Below are positions 55,559-64,000 of a stretch of 64,000 bases of DNA, one piece after another. The notes under the pieces are model-generated. The model worked only from the letters and a program-made list of their open reading frames with translations, was not told the DNA's origin and made no database searches. A program made the position numbers and the translations under genes. The DNA comes from Aequorivita vitellina (GTDB lineage Bacteria > Bacteroidota > Bacteroidia > Flavobacteriales > Flavobacteriaceae), in NCBI RefSeq assembly GCF_022008365.1, contig NZ_JAIRBA010000013.1, positions 19,016 through 83,015 on the forward strand, read 5' to 3'. Positions within the stretch are counted from its first letter, which is position 1; each line of letters opens with the position of its first letter.

Positions 55559-55559
55559 G

Positions 55560-57665
55560 ATGATAGCGATAACAGACACTTCCGGATATTCAAACTTGAA
55601 CTTTATTGTTCCTATTCAGGAAATCAGTCTAACGATTCCTATTGTTAATCAGTATTTAGTTGGAAATGCAATAATTAATTCTACAATTACCACGGAAATA
55701 AGAAATTTATTAATTAGTATTCTAGGAAATTCTAACGTTTCTGCATCAGCTATAAGTGAATTGGCAACTTACTCTGGTTTTTATTTAGACACAAATAATT
55801 CTCCAAGTACAATTTCATTTAATAGTGCAAATGCTTCTATAGACAAACTAACCTTTTATGTTATCTTCAGGCTGCCCTCCACACATAACTTATTAGAGCT
55901 TGAAAATATTAATAACGGCGAAATCTCAAATAGCATTGGAAATAACCCTGTTAAATGGGGAAAGTTTGCCAATTATATTAGAAGCCTTTCGGGTAGTGGT
56001 GTTATCAAAATAAATTCCGCAGGTGAACAGGTGAATAACTCTGGAGAAGCAATAGATGACAATAATACTGTAATTGAAGGATGGTATCAAAAGAGAGCCT
56101 ATGAATTTTTGGATGTTAGAGATTATCTTGATTCTAATGCTATAAAACCAAAACCTTTTGAAACTGGAAATACCATACCATCAGGATTATTTACAGAAAT
56201 TGAGGAATATAATTTGTTCTATAGTAACGACATAAAAATACCAATTTATTTTTATCTTTTGTCTCATACTGAAAATAGGTATTCACCTTTAAATTGGTTA
56301 AATCCAAATAAGGAAAGCTCATATATATCCAGAATACCACACTGGCCTTCAAATATTACAGCCGGAGAACGTGTCCAACATTTTGTTAAGACAGTCAATC
56401 CTGCCGATATGTCTCTGTTTACTGAGAATGGCAGCTTTTTACTGAATGAAAACAGCAATGGTTTTTATATAGTTTTGGAAACAAATACAATTTATATAGA
56501 ACCTGTTAATGATAATGCTATTATGACTGAGTTTTTAGATTTGAATGATGTTCTAGCAATTCAATATCTAAATAACAATCTTTATGCTACTTGGGATATT
56601 TTAGAAAATAGAATTTTAAATAAAAATTCAGGTTTAACAATTGGGATGGGTGTAGACTTAGGCGCAACATTTTCAAGCTATTATACCGTCGAATTTACTT
56701 TATCAATTGCTGGCAGTGGTACCTTCCAATTTTATTATGGGAATAAAAAAAGTCAAGAGTTAAACCATAATGTAACTAATACACAACTCAAATCGGAATT
56801 ATCAGAACTAATAGATAAAGACCATCCAAATGAAATAAATATTACAAACATTTCCAGTGGTAAAAAGATTACTATAATTAGAAACAATCAAACGAGTAGT
56901 AATAAGGATCGAAAGACATATTATCACAAAATTTATGTTGGTAAAACATCAGGCTCAATCACAATATCCCTTACTCCACAAGATGATGGAAGTAGATGGA
57001 TTCCAATACCAACCACTATTAATGATTCTTGGTTTCTATTTAGTAATTTTTTAGATTACTCCTTTTCAGATAATCCAATTTTACCTCCAGTTCCTCCTGT
57101 AGGAATTACATATTATTCCGATCCAGATAATAATGAGACCTATTTCTGGCTTAACAATTCCTTTATAAATCTAAATTTACTCGAAAAAGAAAAAATATTA
57201 ATGATCTTCAAAAGATCGTTCGGAAATCGGAAAAATGCTGGGATAAACTATTGGAGTGCTTATAAAGAAGTTTTAAAAAAATTTGAATTGCCATCCTATG
57301 TTTTAAATATGTCAGCTGCCTACGAACTTTTTAAAAATAGATTTTTCAATAAAAATGCTATCATTAAAAATGGGGCACTCAGCAGAAATTATCCAGTGGG
57401 TTCGACAATAGAAGAATTTTTAGCTGAAAGTAACCTTATATGCAAACCAAATCAAGTTGAACTTTTAGCTATTTCACTCTACACTTATGTAAAAGGTGCT
57501 GGTGAATTTAAAAATAAAAAATTGGCTTTTATTAAGGCTATAAATCAACATAGTTATAAAGCCCTAAAATCAACTGTTTCTAATATGGACAGTAATCGCT
57601 TGAAGGTACTAGATAAATTTTATTTAAGTGCAAAAACAAAACTTTATCATGATTTGGATGCTTAA
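55560..57665 (+). CDS. Leaderless protein with pesticin/T4-lysozyme-like domain
   Basis: The 701-residue protein has no signal peptide. Residues 1-330 are of unknown family. From about 335 the phrase ENRILNKNSGLTIGMGVDLG matches the active-site region of pesticin and T4-like lysozymes (TIGxGxDLG); T360 and D366 have the spacing of the catalytic Thr and Asp of pesticin, and E349 is a possible general acid. An insertion of about 115 residues, rich in beta strands, follows the motif, and the helical rest of the lysozyme fold (from IFKRSFGNRKNAG) closes the protein. It would cut the glycan backbone. The next gene encodes an RsiV-like exported protein. Confidence 0.7.
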   Translation: MIAITDTSGYSNLNFIVPIQEISLTIPIVNQYLVGNAIINSTITTEIRNLLISILGNSNVSASAISELATYSGFYLDTNNSPSTISFNSANASIDKLTFYVIFRLPSTHNLLELENINNGEISNSIGNNPVKWGKFANYIRSLSGSGVIKINSAGEQVNNSGEAIDDNNTVIEGWYQKRAYEFLDVRDYLDSNAIKPKPFETGNTIPSGLFTEIEEYNLFYSNDIKIPIYFYLLSHTENRYSPLNWLNPNKESSYISRIPHWPSNITAGERVQHFVKTVNPADMSLFTENGSFLLNENSNGFYIVLETNTIYIEPVNDNAIMTEFLDLNDVLAIQYLNNNLYATWDILENRILNKNSGLTIGMGVDLGATFSSYYTVEFTLSIAGSGTFQFYYGNKKSQELNHNVTNTQLKSELSELIDKDHPNEINITNISSGKKITIIRNNQTSSNKDRKTYYHKIYVGKTSGSITISLTPQDDGSRWIPIPTTINDSWFLFSNFLDYSFSDNPILPPVPPVGITYYSDPDNNETYFWLNNSFINLNLLEKEKILMIFKRSFGNRKNAGINYWSAYKEVLKKFELPSYVLNMSAAYELFKNRFFNKNAIIKNGALSRNYPVGSTIEEFLAESNLICKPNQVELLAISLYTYVKGAGEFKNKKLAFIKAINQHSYKALKSTVSNMDSNRLKVLDKFYLSAKTKLYHDLDA

Positions 57666-58485
57666 AAATAAATCTTGTTCAACATTTATAATAGTCTTTT
57701 TGATTATTAATTTAAATATTTTGTATTCTCAAAATATAAAATGTGATAATATTGAATGGAATGATTATCAAATTAAAACGGACTCGTTATATGCATATTT
57801 TGGGAGTGTCAAACTTGCGGAAATAAATGGTAATATATTTAATAAAACGAATTCAGAAATTTTAAAAGCAATTTTTGACATCAAAGAAGATGAGAAAACA
57901 ACATTTTACTTGACGAAGTATTTTTTATCGCCGACAAACGAGCATCTAAATATAAAAAACGGTTTTACAGAATTTATTACTCAAGTTTATTGTATAAATG
58001 AGTTTTTATCATATCAGATTGAAAGTTATACTATTGGGGCGAAAACGATGAATTATAAGTATTTAAATTATAATTTAAATACTTTAAAAGAATTCAATTT
58101 TAATAATATGTTAGTTCAGAATCGCAAAGAAGATTTTAATCAATTTCTTAAGACTTATCTATATTGTAATAAAGAAACAATTATCAAAAACTTTAAAAAT
58201 ATTTTAGAAAAAAATTTTGATAACACAACTCAGATGTACTTTGAAATTTTTGAAGATCCCACTTATAGAGTTGATAACATTATAATAAATACGGAAAATT
58301 CAAAATTAAAATATTTTAACAGTAAGGGTGTTACGCTTGAAATTGATTTTGTTGATTTAAATTTCTCAAAAATCACAAATGAATTTGGAATTGATGGCCA
58401 TCTAATATCCGAAATATTAATTCCATACAGCGAAATAAAAATATATATTAAAAAGGATTTTTTAAATTTAAAAAACAAAAAATAA
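57658..58485 (+). CDS. Exported DUF3298/RsiV-like protein, candidate lysozyme inhibitor
   Basis: I prefer the ATG at 57658 (275 residues): it overlaps the previous stop by 8 bp, just as the earlier lipoprotein gene does, and opens a good signal peptide (cleavage after NILYSQ); an earlier ATG at 57628 would add ten residues. The mature part resembles the PdaC/RsiV DUF3298 fold: IESYTIGAKTMNYKYLNYNL with TLKEFNFNNML, and the closing GHLISEILIPYSEIKIYI, close to the family ending IPYSELKPYL. RsiV of Bacillus binds lysozyme directly. Next to a lysozyme-like gene this suggests an inhibitor or immunity role. Both family match and role are inferred by eye. Confidence 0.6.
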   Translation: MLKNKSCSTFIIVFLIINLNILYSQNIKCDNIEWNDYQIKTDSLYAYFGSVKLAEINGNIFNKTNSEILKAIFDIKEDEKTTFYLTKYFLSPTNEHLNIKNGFTEFITQVYCINEFLSYQIESYTIGAKTMNYKYLNYNLNTLKEFNFNNMLVQNRKEDFNQFLKTYLYCNKETIIKNFKNILEKNFDNTTQMYFEIFEDPTYRVDNIIINTENSKLKYFNSKGVTLEIDFVDLNFSKITNEFGIDGHLISEILIPYSEIKIYIKKDFLNLKNKK

Positions 58486-59489
58486 TGGCAGCACCGCAGT
58501 TTTATCCGGCCCTTAATAACCTTATTCGTCCAGAAAAATTACCTGAGCCGTTAGAGACTGCTTTTAGTACTATTACAAACAAACTATTTTACAAAACATA
58601 TTATGTTGAAAAAAGTGTATATGGCGATTCTGCTTATCACCATCTCGTTCTCCTTATAAATGCACAAGTAGGTTTAAATCTTTTTGGAGGTGAAGATGGT
58701 TTTCAATTATTATTAAATCCAGGAACTGCTTCAGGTACAACAGAAATTCCAATTTCAATTTATTATAACCTTCCAATATTAAAATACATTCGAAAAGTAA
58801 AATTAGAAAACTTAAGTTCTGTGGAGGACTATTTTCTCCTTTTATTGGATATGTTTAACATAACCAAAGAAGAGCTGTTTTTTGAGTCTGTTGAAATATT
58901 TTTGAATGGTTATGAATATCCTATTCAGGAATTTGTAAATCAATTTAATCAAAATCCTGCTTATGATAGTTACCCACCACTAACATATCCTACAACCGGA
59001 GATTATTATACTGACGTTATAGATTTAATTGAACAATTAAACAATAGAAATCTAGATAGTATAATCTACATTTTGAACAACTATATAAATCAAAACAGCT
59101 TGCCAGAAGGTTTTGACGACCTAAATATTCTCTTTAATAGATGGGTAGGAGATTTTAATCTTGATACCATTGTAAATTTATTTATTCCAAAATTTTCAGC
59201 TTCTGTTGATGTAATTGAAGTTGCTTTAGCATTTCCAAGAACGTGGTTAAAACCTGTTGATGCTGAGGATAATGTTATACAAGATGACACGGTTAAATCA
59301 AGGCTTACCTATTCAGTGGGAAGCTTGACCTATCATTCTGAAAAAGGATTAGAGTTCTTAAACCCAGATAGTTTTGATTTAACCCCTTCACAAATTGGAG
59401 ATACAGGTTTACTTATAGATATAGATAATCTTAAATTTGATTTTAGAAAAGACAAAAATATTCCCGAAGCTGTAGGGCGAGTATTTTAA
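58485..59489 (+). CDS. N-terminal part of a split giant protein (unknown family)
   Basis: The start overlaps the previous stop by one base (TAATG). The 334-residue frame has no signal peptide and begins MAAPQFYPALNNLIRP. It is mixed alpha/beta and ends shortly after LIDIDNLKFDFRKDKNIPEA, where the meaningful sequence appears to run into a stop. The next frame, one base back, is open from 59447 and carries on as ASILSARLGLDDSGEPPFFAF with no ATG or ribosome-binding site. So this is most likely the front of one gene that now has a frame change, perhaps with loss of a middle section. Function unknown. Confidence 0.7.
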   Translation: MAAPQFYPALNNLIRPEKLPEPLETAFSTITNKLFYKTYYVEKSVYGDSAYHHLVLLINAQVGLNLFGGEDGFQLLLNPGTASGTTEIPISIYYNLPILKYIRKVKLENLSSVEDYFLLLLDMFNITKEELFFESVEIFLNGYEYPIQEFVNQFNQNPAYDSYPPLTYPTTGDYYTDVIDLIEQLNNRNLDSIIYILNNYINQNSLPEGFDDLNILFNRWVGDFNLDTIVNLFIPKFSASVDVIEVALAFPRTWLKPVDAEDNVIQDDTVKSRLTYSVGSLTYHSEKGLEFLNPDSFDLTPSQIGDTGLLIDIDNLKFDFRKDKNIPEAVGRVF

Positions 59490-59503
59490 GTGCCCGATTA
59501 GGT

Positions 59504-62500
59504 TTGGATGATTCTGGAGAGCCACCATTTTTCGCGTTTATCGCTTGGGGAGACAACTCCATTGAATCAGGAATGGGCGCGGATTTCCAAATTCCAAAAA
59601 GTGGATTGTTAATTGATCTTTATGCCGAAGTACAATCCGGATTTTTCTTTGATTATCCCTCTGCTTGGTATGTAAATTTCGGAACTAGAGAGGTTCCCAT
59701 TACTGCCAGAGTATTGACAATTATAACGGCCCAGTCCTATTTAATGCTTTCCGCTCAGGGTATTGAAGCTGGTGCGAGAGTAGATTTTGAGCTTAAGAAA
59801 CAATTTGGTCCAGCAAAAGTGCATCTTGCTGCTTATGTAGAAGTTGGAGGATATATAAGTTTTGAAAGACCACAGATTGGAGGTTACATTGCGGCCGGAG
59901 GTATTATTGATATTGACATTTGGATAGTTGCCGTTAGTTTATCTTTAGATGCAATCCTCTCTGCAGAAGCACCAAAACCCTTTCTCATATATGCCGAACT
60001 TAATCTACGGGTGTGTGTAAAAATACTTTTTGCAAAAGTTTGTAAGAGCTTCACGGTGAAATTGAAATGGGAAAAAGAGAAATCTGTTGATAGAACGGCT
60101 ATCACTCCTCTTCCCAAGGGAACTAATGGTATTGACAGGACAGATGAATTGGTAAAAGGTATTCATATGCTAACAAATGAATCCTTTGATTTACATTATT
60201 CTGAAAACATTCCAAACGCAAATCAAATAGATAAAATAATTCCATTAGATACCTATATTGAATTTAAGGTTGAAAAAGGCCTGATTCCGAGTTCTATTTC
60301 AGATAAAATCGGTGGCTACACATTTCCTCCAGAAAAACATGTGGATTTAATTCCACCCCAAAAGGTTATTCGAGGTGGCAGGGAAGTAAGACAGGTAAAG
60401 CATAAATATTCCATTGAAGATATTGAAGTGAAAGCTTGGAACGGAAGCAATTGGGTTGATTACCATCCTTTTGAAGCTGTGGTTCCTGCGAGTGAACGCC
60501 CCAACGTATCGCATCTACGCATAGGGTATTGGCAAATAAAAGAAAAACAATATGATACCATTAGGCTTCTGGCCACTACGCCATTTACTTATATGGAAGC
60601 CGGTGAGCCAGGATGGAGTATCCCAGAAATTTATGGTATTACACCGTCCACATTATTTTGTTCCGAAGAAATCAAAACCGAGGACTGCTCTAATGTACTG
60701 AACAAAACTTTAGGAACAAAATACTATCCTCCTACTCAATTTGTTGGACATTTTATCAATGGTGCTTATTATACTCTTTCCAATGTTTCTGGGTATGAAC
60801 TTGTTGATGGTAATATCATACTAGTAGATAACGAATACTTGGAGGTTACGGATGATGAAAATGTTTTCAATTTTGAACAATCACTTTCCTTCAATAATTA
60901 CAACCAGATGGTTATTATTCTACCTGAAAAATCAGTAGAAATCAAATTAAGACTTACAACGAAAGCCCAAGGTGCAACCATTAAATATTATAAATCCATT
61001 ATTAATGACCTTACCAGTATAGTGGAATATGAACTAGTAAATGAAGAATACAAAACAAAAACCCAGCTTAATAATGAAGTTTCTTATCTAAATTATGATG
61101 ACGCAATTACAAAAATTATTATCCAGCCCGATGATCCGGATGTAGAGGCCATTATTTCCATTCTTGAGCAAATAGCCGAACTTTTTGAAATCACCTATGA
61201 AAGCGGCGAAGGAGGAATTACGGTTTCTGAACCAAGTAATGTTGAATTGTATAATGCATTATTGGAACAACTGGCGATTCTTAAGGGAGTGGCCTGTTCT
61301 GAGAAAAAAGATGGAAAAGATCCTGATTGTAACCCACACCCAGTAATATGTCCTTTGTATCAACAATTAGTGCAACTTTTTAACAATTGCTTTGTCCCAG
61401 TTGAAACCAGTGAAGAGGTAGATGAAAACATCGATTGCTTTGAGCAATTTAATTATATTTTAAAACAAATAGCATTTTATATTGAAACAGACGAATATGT
61501 AGAGGAATATGAAAATTTTGTATCCATATTAAATCAAATTGAATCTCTTGTAGGTCATCACGAACAAATAATCCGGTTTTTAAGATTAAAAACTTCAGCT
61601 CAATTTTTATTGGACATTATAAAGAATTTTGGAGATTGTGATTGTTTACCTACGGAAAATAACAAATGTAGCACATCCTTACAACAAATCTGTTGGTTGA
61701 CTTTAGAGAATTACGAATACAATCAAACTATTCCAGGATCAGGAGCAATTGAAGAGGAATTTCAGGATATGGTTGAAGGAGTTCAAAGTATTGTCCAGCC
61801 TATATGGCGCCCCAATACAGCTTATTATGTTAAGTATAGATTAAAAGATGAGGTAGATAATGGGGAAAGTAATCCTGGTATCTATGACTACTATTATAGC
61901 TTCAAAACAGTAGGCCCGTTAGGTCATTATCATAAAAATCCAGACGTGGATTATATTAAACCAAATACAAAGCCTGATCAATATGCTCTTACCTCGCTTC
62001 GTTCCTATATAGATTATAATCGTTCTTATCCAAATGCCGACGGTAGTTTGCTTAGGGCAAAACCTATATTTTATGGCAATGAACAGTGCGAAATAAAATT
62101 GTTTTTTATTAAGCCAATGACCTCCCATTTATTGAAAGGTTGGAATGATTATTTAGGAATGTCCCAATTAGATGGAGCCTTGCACATTGCTATAAAAGAT
62201 CCCATTACAGATGTTATAATTCCATATCCATTACCAATAGATTATAATGAAGAAACAGTTCCCATGCCTGCTGAAGGAGATAATTGGGTGGATGACGATG
62301 ACCCAAGAATCCCAGTTCAAATTCAGGTTATAATTAATATGATTGAAAACGGAGAGATACCCTGTGAGATAGAGTTAGGAGAACTTATAGCACCCGCTAG
62401 CCAAGCATTTACAGTCACTTTAACAAATTTAAAGCCACGCAAACTATACACTGCACTTTTGTATAATGCATTTGAAGTTACCAATAACAATATTGTGAGT

Positions 62501-63100
62501 GAGCCTATCCATGAATTTGTATTTCAAACTTCCCGGTATTTGAACTTTGAATCGCAGGTAAATAGTTATTTATTGAATGATGGAGAATCCCTTGAGGTAA
62601 AACAAGCCGTTTATGATATAGAGATAGCGATAGACAACATTGCAATCGAAAAGGCATATGATATTATCGTAAATCCAGAAAGCCAAGCGGGAGATCCATT
62701 GGAAAATTTATATCAACATTTGTTTGATAGGGTTATTGAAGGTGTTTTTGGAATTACACCTTTGGACCCACCGGAAACCACTGAATTCAATAAAATAACA
62801 AATATTAACACTGGAAATATTATAGCCATTTTAATCAGAAACCCAGAGCCGTTTAATAATCCTAAAATTCCATTGGAACTTGTCCAGAATATGATTCAAG
62901 TGACCCTTACCAATGGAAATGTTGATAATTCTTATACCGTTTTGCACAGTAATGATTATTCCCAAACTATTGTAATAAATAATACCAATAACATTACTGC
63001 ATCTATTATGAATTTTAATTTTAAATATATGAAGTGGAACGATATGGGAGGTGTTGAGGAAGAAAAGGTTGAAGTAAAAAATATATTAATTAACGCTTAA
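59504..63100 (+). CDS. C-terminal part of the split giant protein
   Basis: The frame is given from a TTG; it is open from 59447 and the first ATG is only at 59573, so it has no proper start of its own. The 1198 residues begin with a strongly beta-patterned part (GLLIDLYAEVQSGFFFDYPS, VHLAAYVEVGGYISF, GGYIAAGGIIDIDIWI) ending in a Cys-rich CVKILFAKVCKSFTVKLKWEKEK. A long, mostly acidic C-terminal part with several Cys pairs (CNPHPVICPLY, DCDCLP) and fibronectin-like strands follows. From memory this beta part belongs to a family of very large Flavobacteriia proteins; I cannot confirm that here. It is probably a large structural or carrier protein of the island. Confidence 0.7.
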   Translation: MDDSGEPPFFAFIAWGDNSIESGMGADFQIPKSGLLIDLYAEVQSGFFFDYPSAWYVNFGTREVPITARVLTIITAQSYLMLSAQGIEAGARVDFELKKQFGPAKVHLAAYVEVGGYISFERPQIGGYIAAGGIIDIDIWIVAVSLSLDAILSAEAPKPFLIYAELNLRVCVKILFAKVCKSFTVKLKWEKEKSVDRTAITPLPKGTNGIDRTDELVKGIHMLTNESFDLHYSENIPNANQIDKIIPLDTYIEFKVEKGLIPSSISDKIGGYTFPPEKHVDLIPPQKVIRGGREVRQVKHKYSIEDIEVKAWNGSNWVDYHPFEAVVPASERPNVSHLRIGYWQIKEKQYDTIRLLATTPFTYMEAGEPGWSIPEIYGITPSTLFCSEEIKTEDCSNVLNKTLGTKYYPPTQFVGHFINGAYYTLSNVSGYELVDGNIILVDNEYLEVTDDENVFNFEQSLSFNNYNQMVIILPEKSVEIKLRLTTKAQGATIKYYKSIINDLTSIVEYELVNEEYKTKTQLNNEVSYLNYDDAITKIIIQPDDPDVEAIISILEQIAELFEITYESGEGGITVSEPSNVELYNALLEQLAILKGVACSEKKDGKDPDCNPHPVICPLYQQLVQLFNNCFVPVETSEEVDENIDCFEQFNYILKQIAFYIETDEYVEEYENFVSILNQIESLVGHHEQIIRFLRLKTSAQFLLDIIKNFGDCDCLPTENNKCSTSLQQICWLTLENYEYNQTIPGSGAIEEEFQDMVEGVQSIVQPIWRPNTAYYVKYRLKDEVDNGESNPGIYDYYYSFKTVGPLGHYHKNPDVDYIKPNTKPDQYALTSLRSYIDYNRSYPNADGSLLRAKPIFYGNEQCEIKLFFIKPMTSHLLKGWNDYLGMSQLDGALHIAIKDPITDVIIPYPLPIDYNEETVPMPAEGDNWVDDDDPRIPVQIQVIINMIENGEIPCEIELGELIAPASQAFTVTLTNLKPRKLYTALLYNAFEVTNNNIVSEPIHEFVFQTSRYLNFESQVNSYLLNDGESLEVKQAVYDIEIAIDNIAIEKAYDIIVNPESQAGDPLENLYQHLFDRVIEGVFGITPLDPPETTEFNKITNINTGNIIAILIRNPEPFNNPKIPLELVQNMIQVTLTNGNVDNSYTVLHSNDYSQTIVINNTNNITASIMNFNFKYMKWNDMGGVEEEKVEVKNILINA

Positions 63101-63112
63101 ATATTAAAAAAG

Positions 63113-64000
63113 ATGGGATTTGTAAACGAGTATACTGATAGTTCAAATTCATATATTAATATCAAAGGGGCAAAAGTATCGAGTAATGGATATTATTATT
63201 ATTATGGTTCAAGATCATTGAATGCATACGTCGAAAGATTTGATGATAATGGTAATTTAGTTTGGGCGAAAGCATATAACATAGATAATTCGAATGTAGA
63301 AATAAATGGAATTATTGAAGCTAACGGAAAACTTTTTTGTCACTTTGAGAGCAAGAATAATACAAATTATATCGCAGGTGTAATTGCACTTGATTTTGAA
63401 GGACAATATTTTTGGTGTAAAACTTTTTTTAAACTTTCCAATCACCCCCACCCTATACAAAATCAGAATTCCCGTACATTCCTCTCAAATATAAATTTGA
63501 TTAATCAAAACATCATACTTGGAGTTCGGGATTATGATAGTGATAATGATTCTGTCGATTTATACTTCTACAAAATATCATTTGATGGTGCTGTTCTCTT
63601 ACAAAAAACCATCAATGATGTATCCCTTCAATCTTCATCTTTTTATAAATTAGATTCTAATCTTATAGTTACATATAATAATGGATCTTTTATAAAGTTA
63701 GATGAAAACTTCAATGTGATTGCTTCTAAAAAGATTAATTACGGGAGTAGTGGGGTTACATCTTTCAGAATATTAGGAATAAGTGAAAACTCTTCAAATG
63801 GATATTTTTTTGTAAACGGGGCACTTAGAAAAAATAATTCGAATCAATTTTTCTTTGCAAAAATTAATGTCATAACTTTTCAGGTACAAAAGCTAATATA
63901 CTCACCCGTCAGACTGTCTAATAACCTTCCTCACTTTAAGAAAAAAATCCATGGTCATTATTTGTCTTTTTTGTATCTTCATGCTATGAAATATATAACT
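63113..64000 (+). CDS. Beta-propeller-like protein of the island operon (3' partial)
   Basis: An ATG 12 bp after the previous stop, with an aaaaaag purine run before it, opens a frame that stays open for 296 codons to the window end. There is no signal peptide (MGFVNEYTDSSNSYINIKGAK). The protein shows repeating units with a phrase like RFDDNGNLVWAKAYN followed by IIEANGKLFCHF, typical of beta-propellers that report a value with a DxxGxxxW turn. It shares the AT-rich codon use of the operon. Function unknown. Confidence 0.75.
   Translation, partial: MGFVNEYTDSSNSYINIKGAKVSSNGYYYYYGSRSLNAYVERFDDNGNLVWAKAYNIDNSNVEINGIIEANGKLFCHFESKNNTNYIAGVIALDFEGQYFWCKTFFKLSNHPHPIQNQNSRTFLSNINLINQNIILGVRDYDSDNDSVDLYFYKISFDGAVLLQKTINDVSLQSSSFYKLDSNLIVTYNNGSFIKLDENFNVIASKKINYGSSGVTSFRILGISENSSNGYFFVNGALRKNNSNQFFFAKINVITFQVQKLIYSPVRLSNNLPHFKKKIHGHYLSFLYLHAMKYIT

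Noticed and set aside
59478..59492. Programmed -1 frameshift between the two parts of the giant protein
   Set aside because: The bases before the stop (cga gta ttt taa) do not form a canonical X-XXY-YYZ slippery heptamer and no obvious stimulatory hairpin follows; mutation or deletion is simpler.
49152..64000. Second copy of the tRNA-Ser 3' end as right attachment site
   Set aside because: I could not find a repeat of the tRNA end by eye within the window; the right boundary is probably beyond 64 kb.

Overview
The window comes from a member of the Bacteroidota, most probably the Flavobacteriaceae. Supporting signs are an AT-rich genome, promoter elements of the TAnnTTTG type, many lipoproteins and Sec-exported proteins with GLPGLI/DUF4412-like or OmpA-like character, a type IX secretion (T9SS) C-terminal sorting domain, a DHBP synthase fused to a decayed GTP cyclohydrolase II domain, and the order tpx, dgkA, ftsK, lolA, lptF/G, ribB. 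I cannot name the genus; an Aequorivita-like organism would fit but this is a guess.

Region 1 (1-14.7 kb) is ordinary chromosome: the end of a large secreted PD40-propeller amidohydrolase, a fasciclin lipoprotein, a BON-LysM protein, a vWA / four-helix / AAA ATPase group on the minus strand, an S9 peptidase lipoprotein, an App1-type phosphatase, a lipid kinase overlapping an alpha/beta hydrolase-OsmC fusion, two coupled LVIVD-like lipoproteins and a Cu/Zn superoxide dismutase.

Region 2 (14.8-30.6 kb) holds a very long TraB/GumN protein, dihydrolipoyl dehydrogenase, a PLP lyase, a YadA-head-like surface protein, an NhaC-type antiporter, a peroxiredoxin-thioredoxin-small protein operon, and a propeller-type sensor kinase with its LuxR-type response regulator.

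Region 3 (30.6-48.9 kb) has an OmpA protein coupled to an apparently shortened beta-helix protein, then tpx-dgkA and ftsK-lolA-lptF/G-ribB. A module of three secreted or membrane proteins (a vWA protein with three beta repeats and two paralogues) sits between dgkA and ftsK. Next come a probable frameshifted secreted protein, a DUF4412 protein, a DegT-family aminotransferase with a heptanucleotide tandem repeat upstream, a candidate non-coding RNA region with an 11-bp tandem repeat, and a nitroreductase.

Region 4 (49.0-64.0 kb) looks like an integrated accessory island. A tRNA-Ser(UGA) gene is followed by a tyrosine recombinase and a T9SS-sorted leucine-rich protein, then by a tightly packed operon that is visibly more AT-rich and runs off the window end. 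Its first four genes form two repeating pairs: a leaderless protein ending in an M23 endopeptidase followed by a lipoprotein, then a leaderless protein ending in a pesticin/T4-lysozyme-like domain followed by an exported protein resembling the RsiV/DUF3298 lysozyme-binding fold. I read these as two effector-immunity pairs for cell-wall attack. They are followed by a very large unknown protein split by a frame change or internal deletion, and by a beta-propeller-like protein. This island is the best candidate here for an undescribed system.
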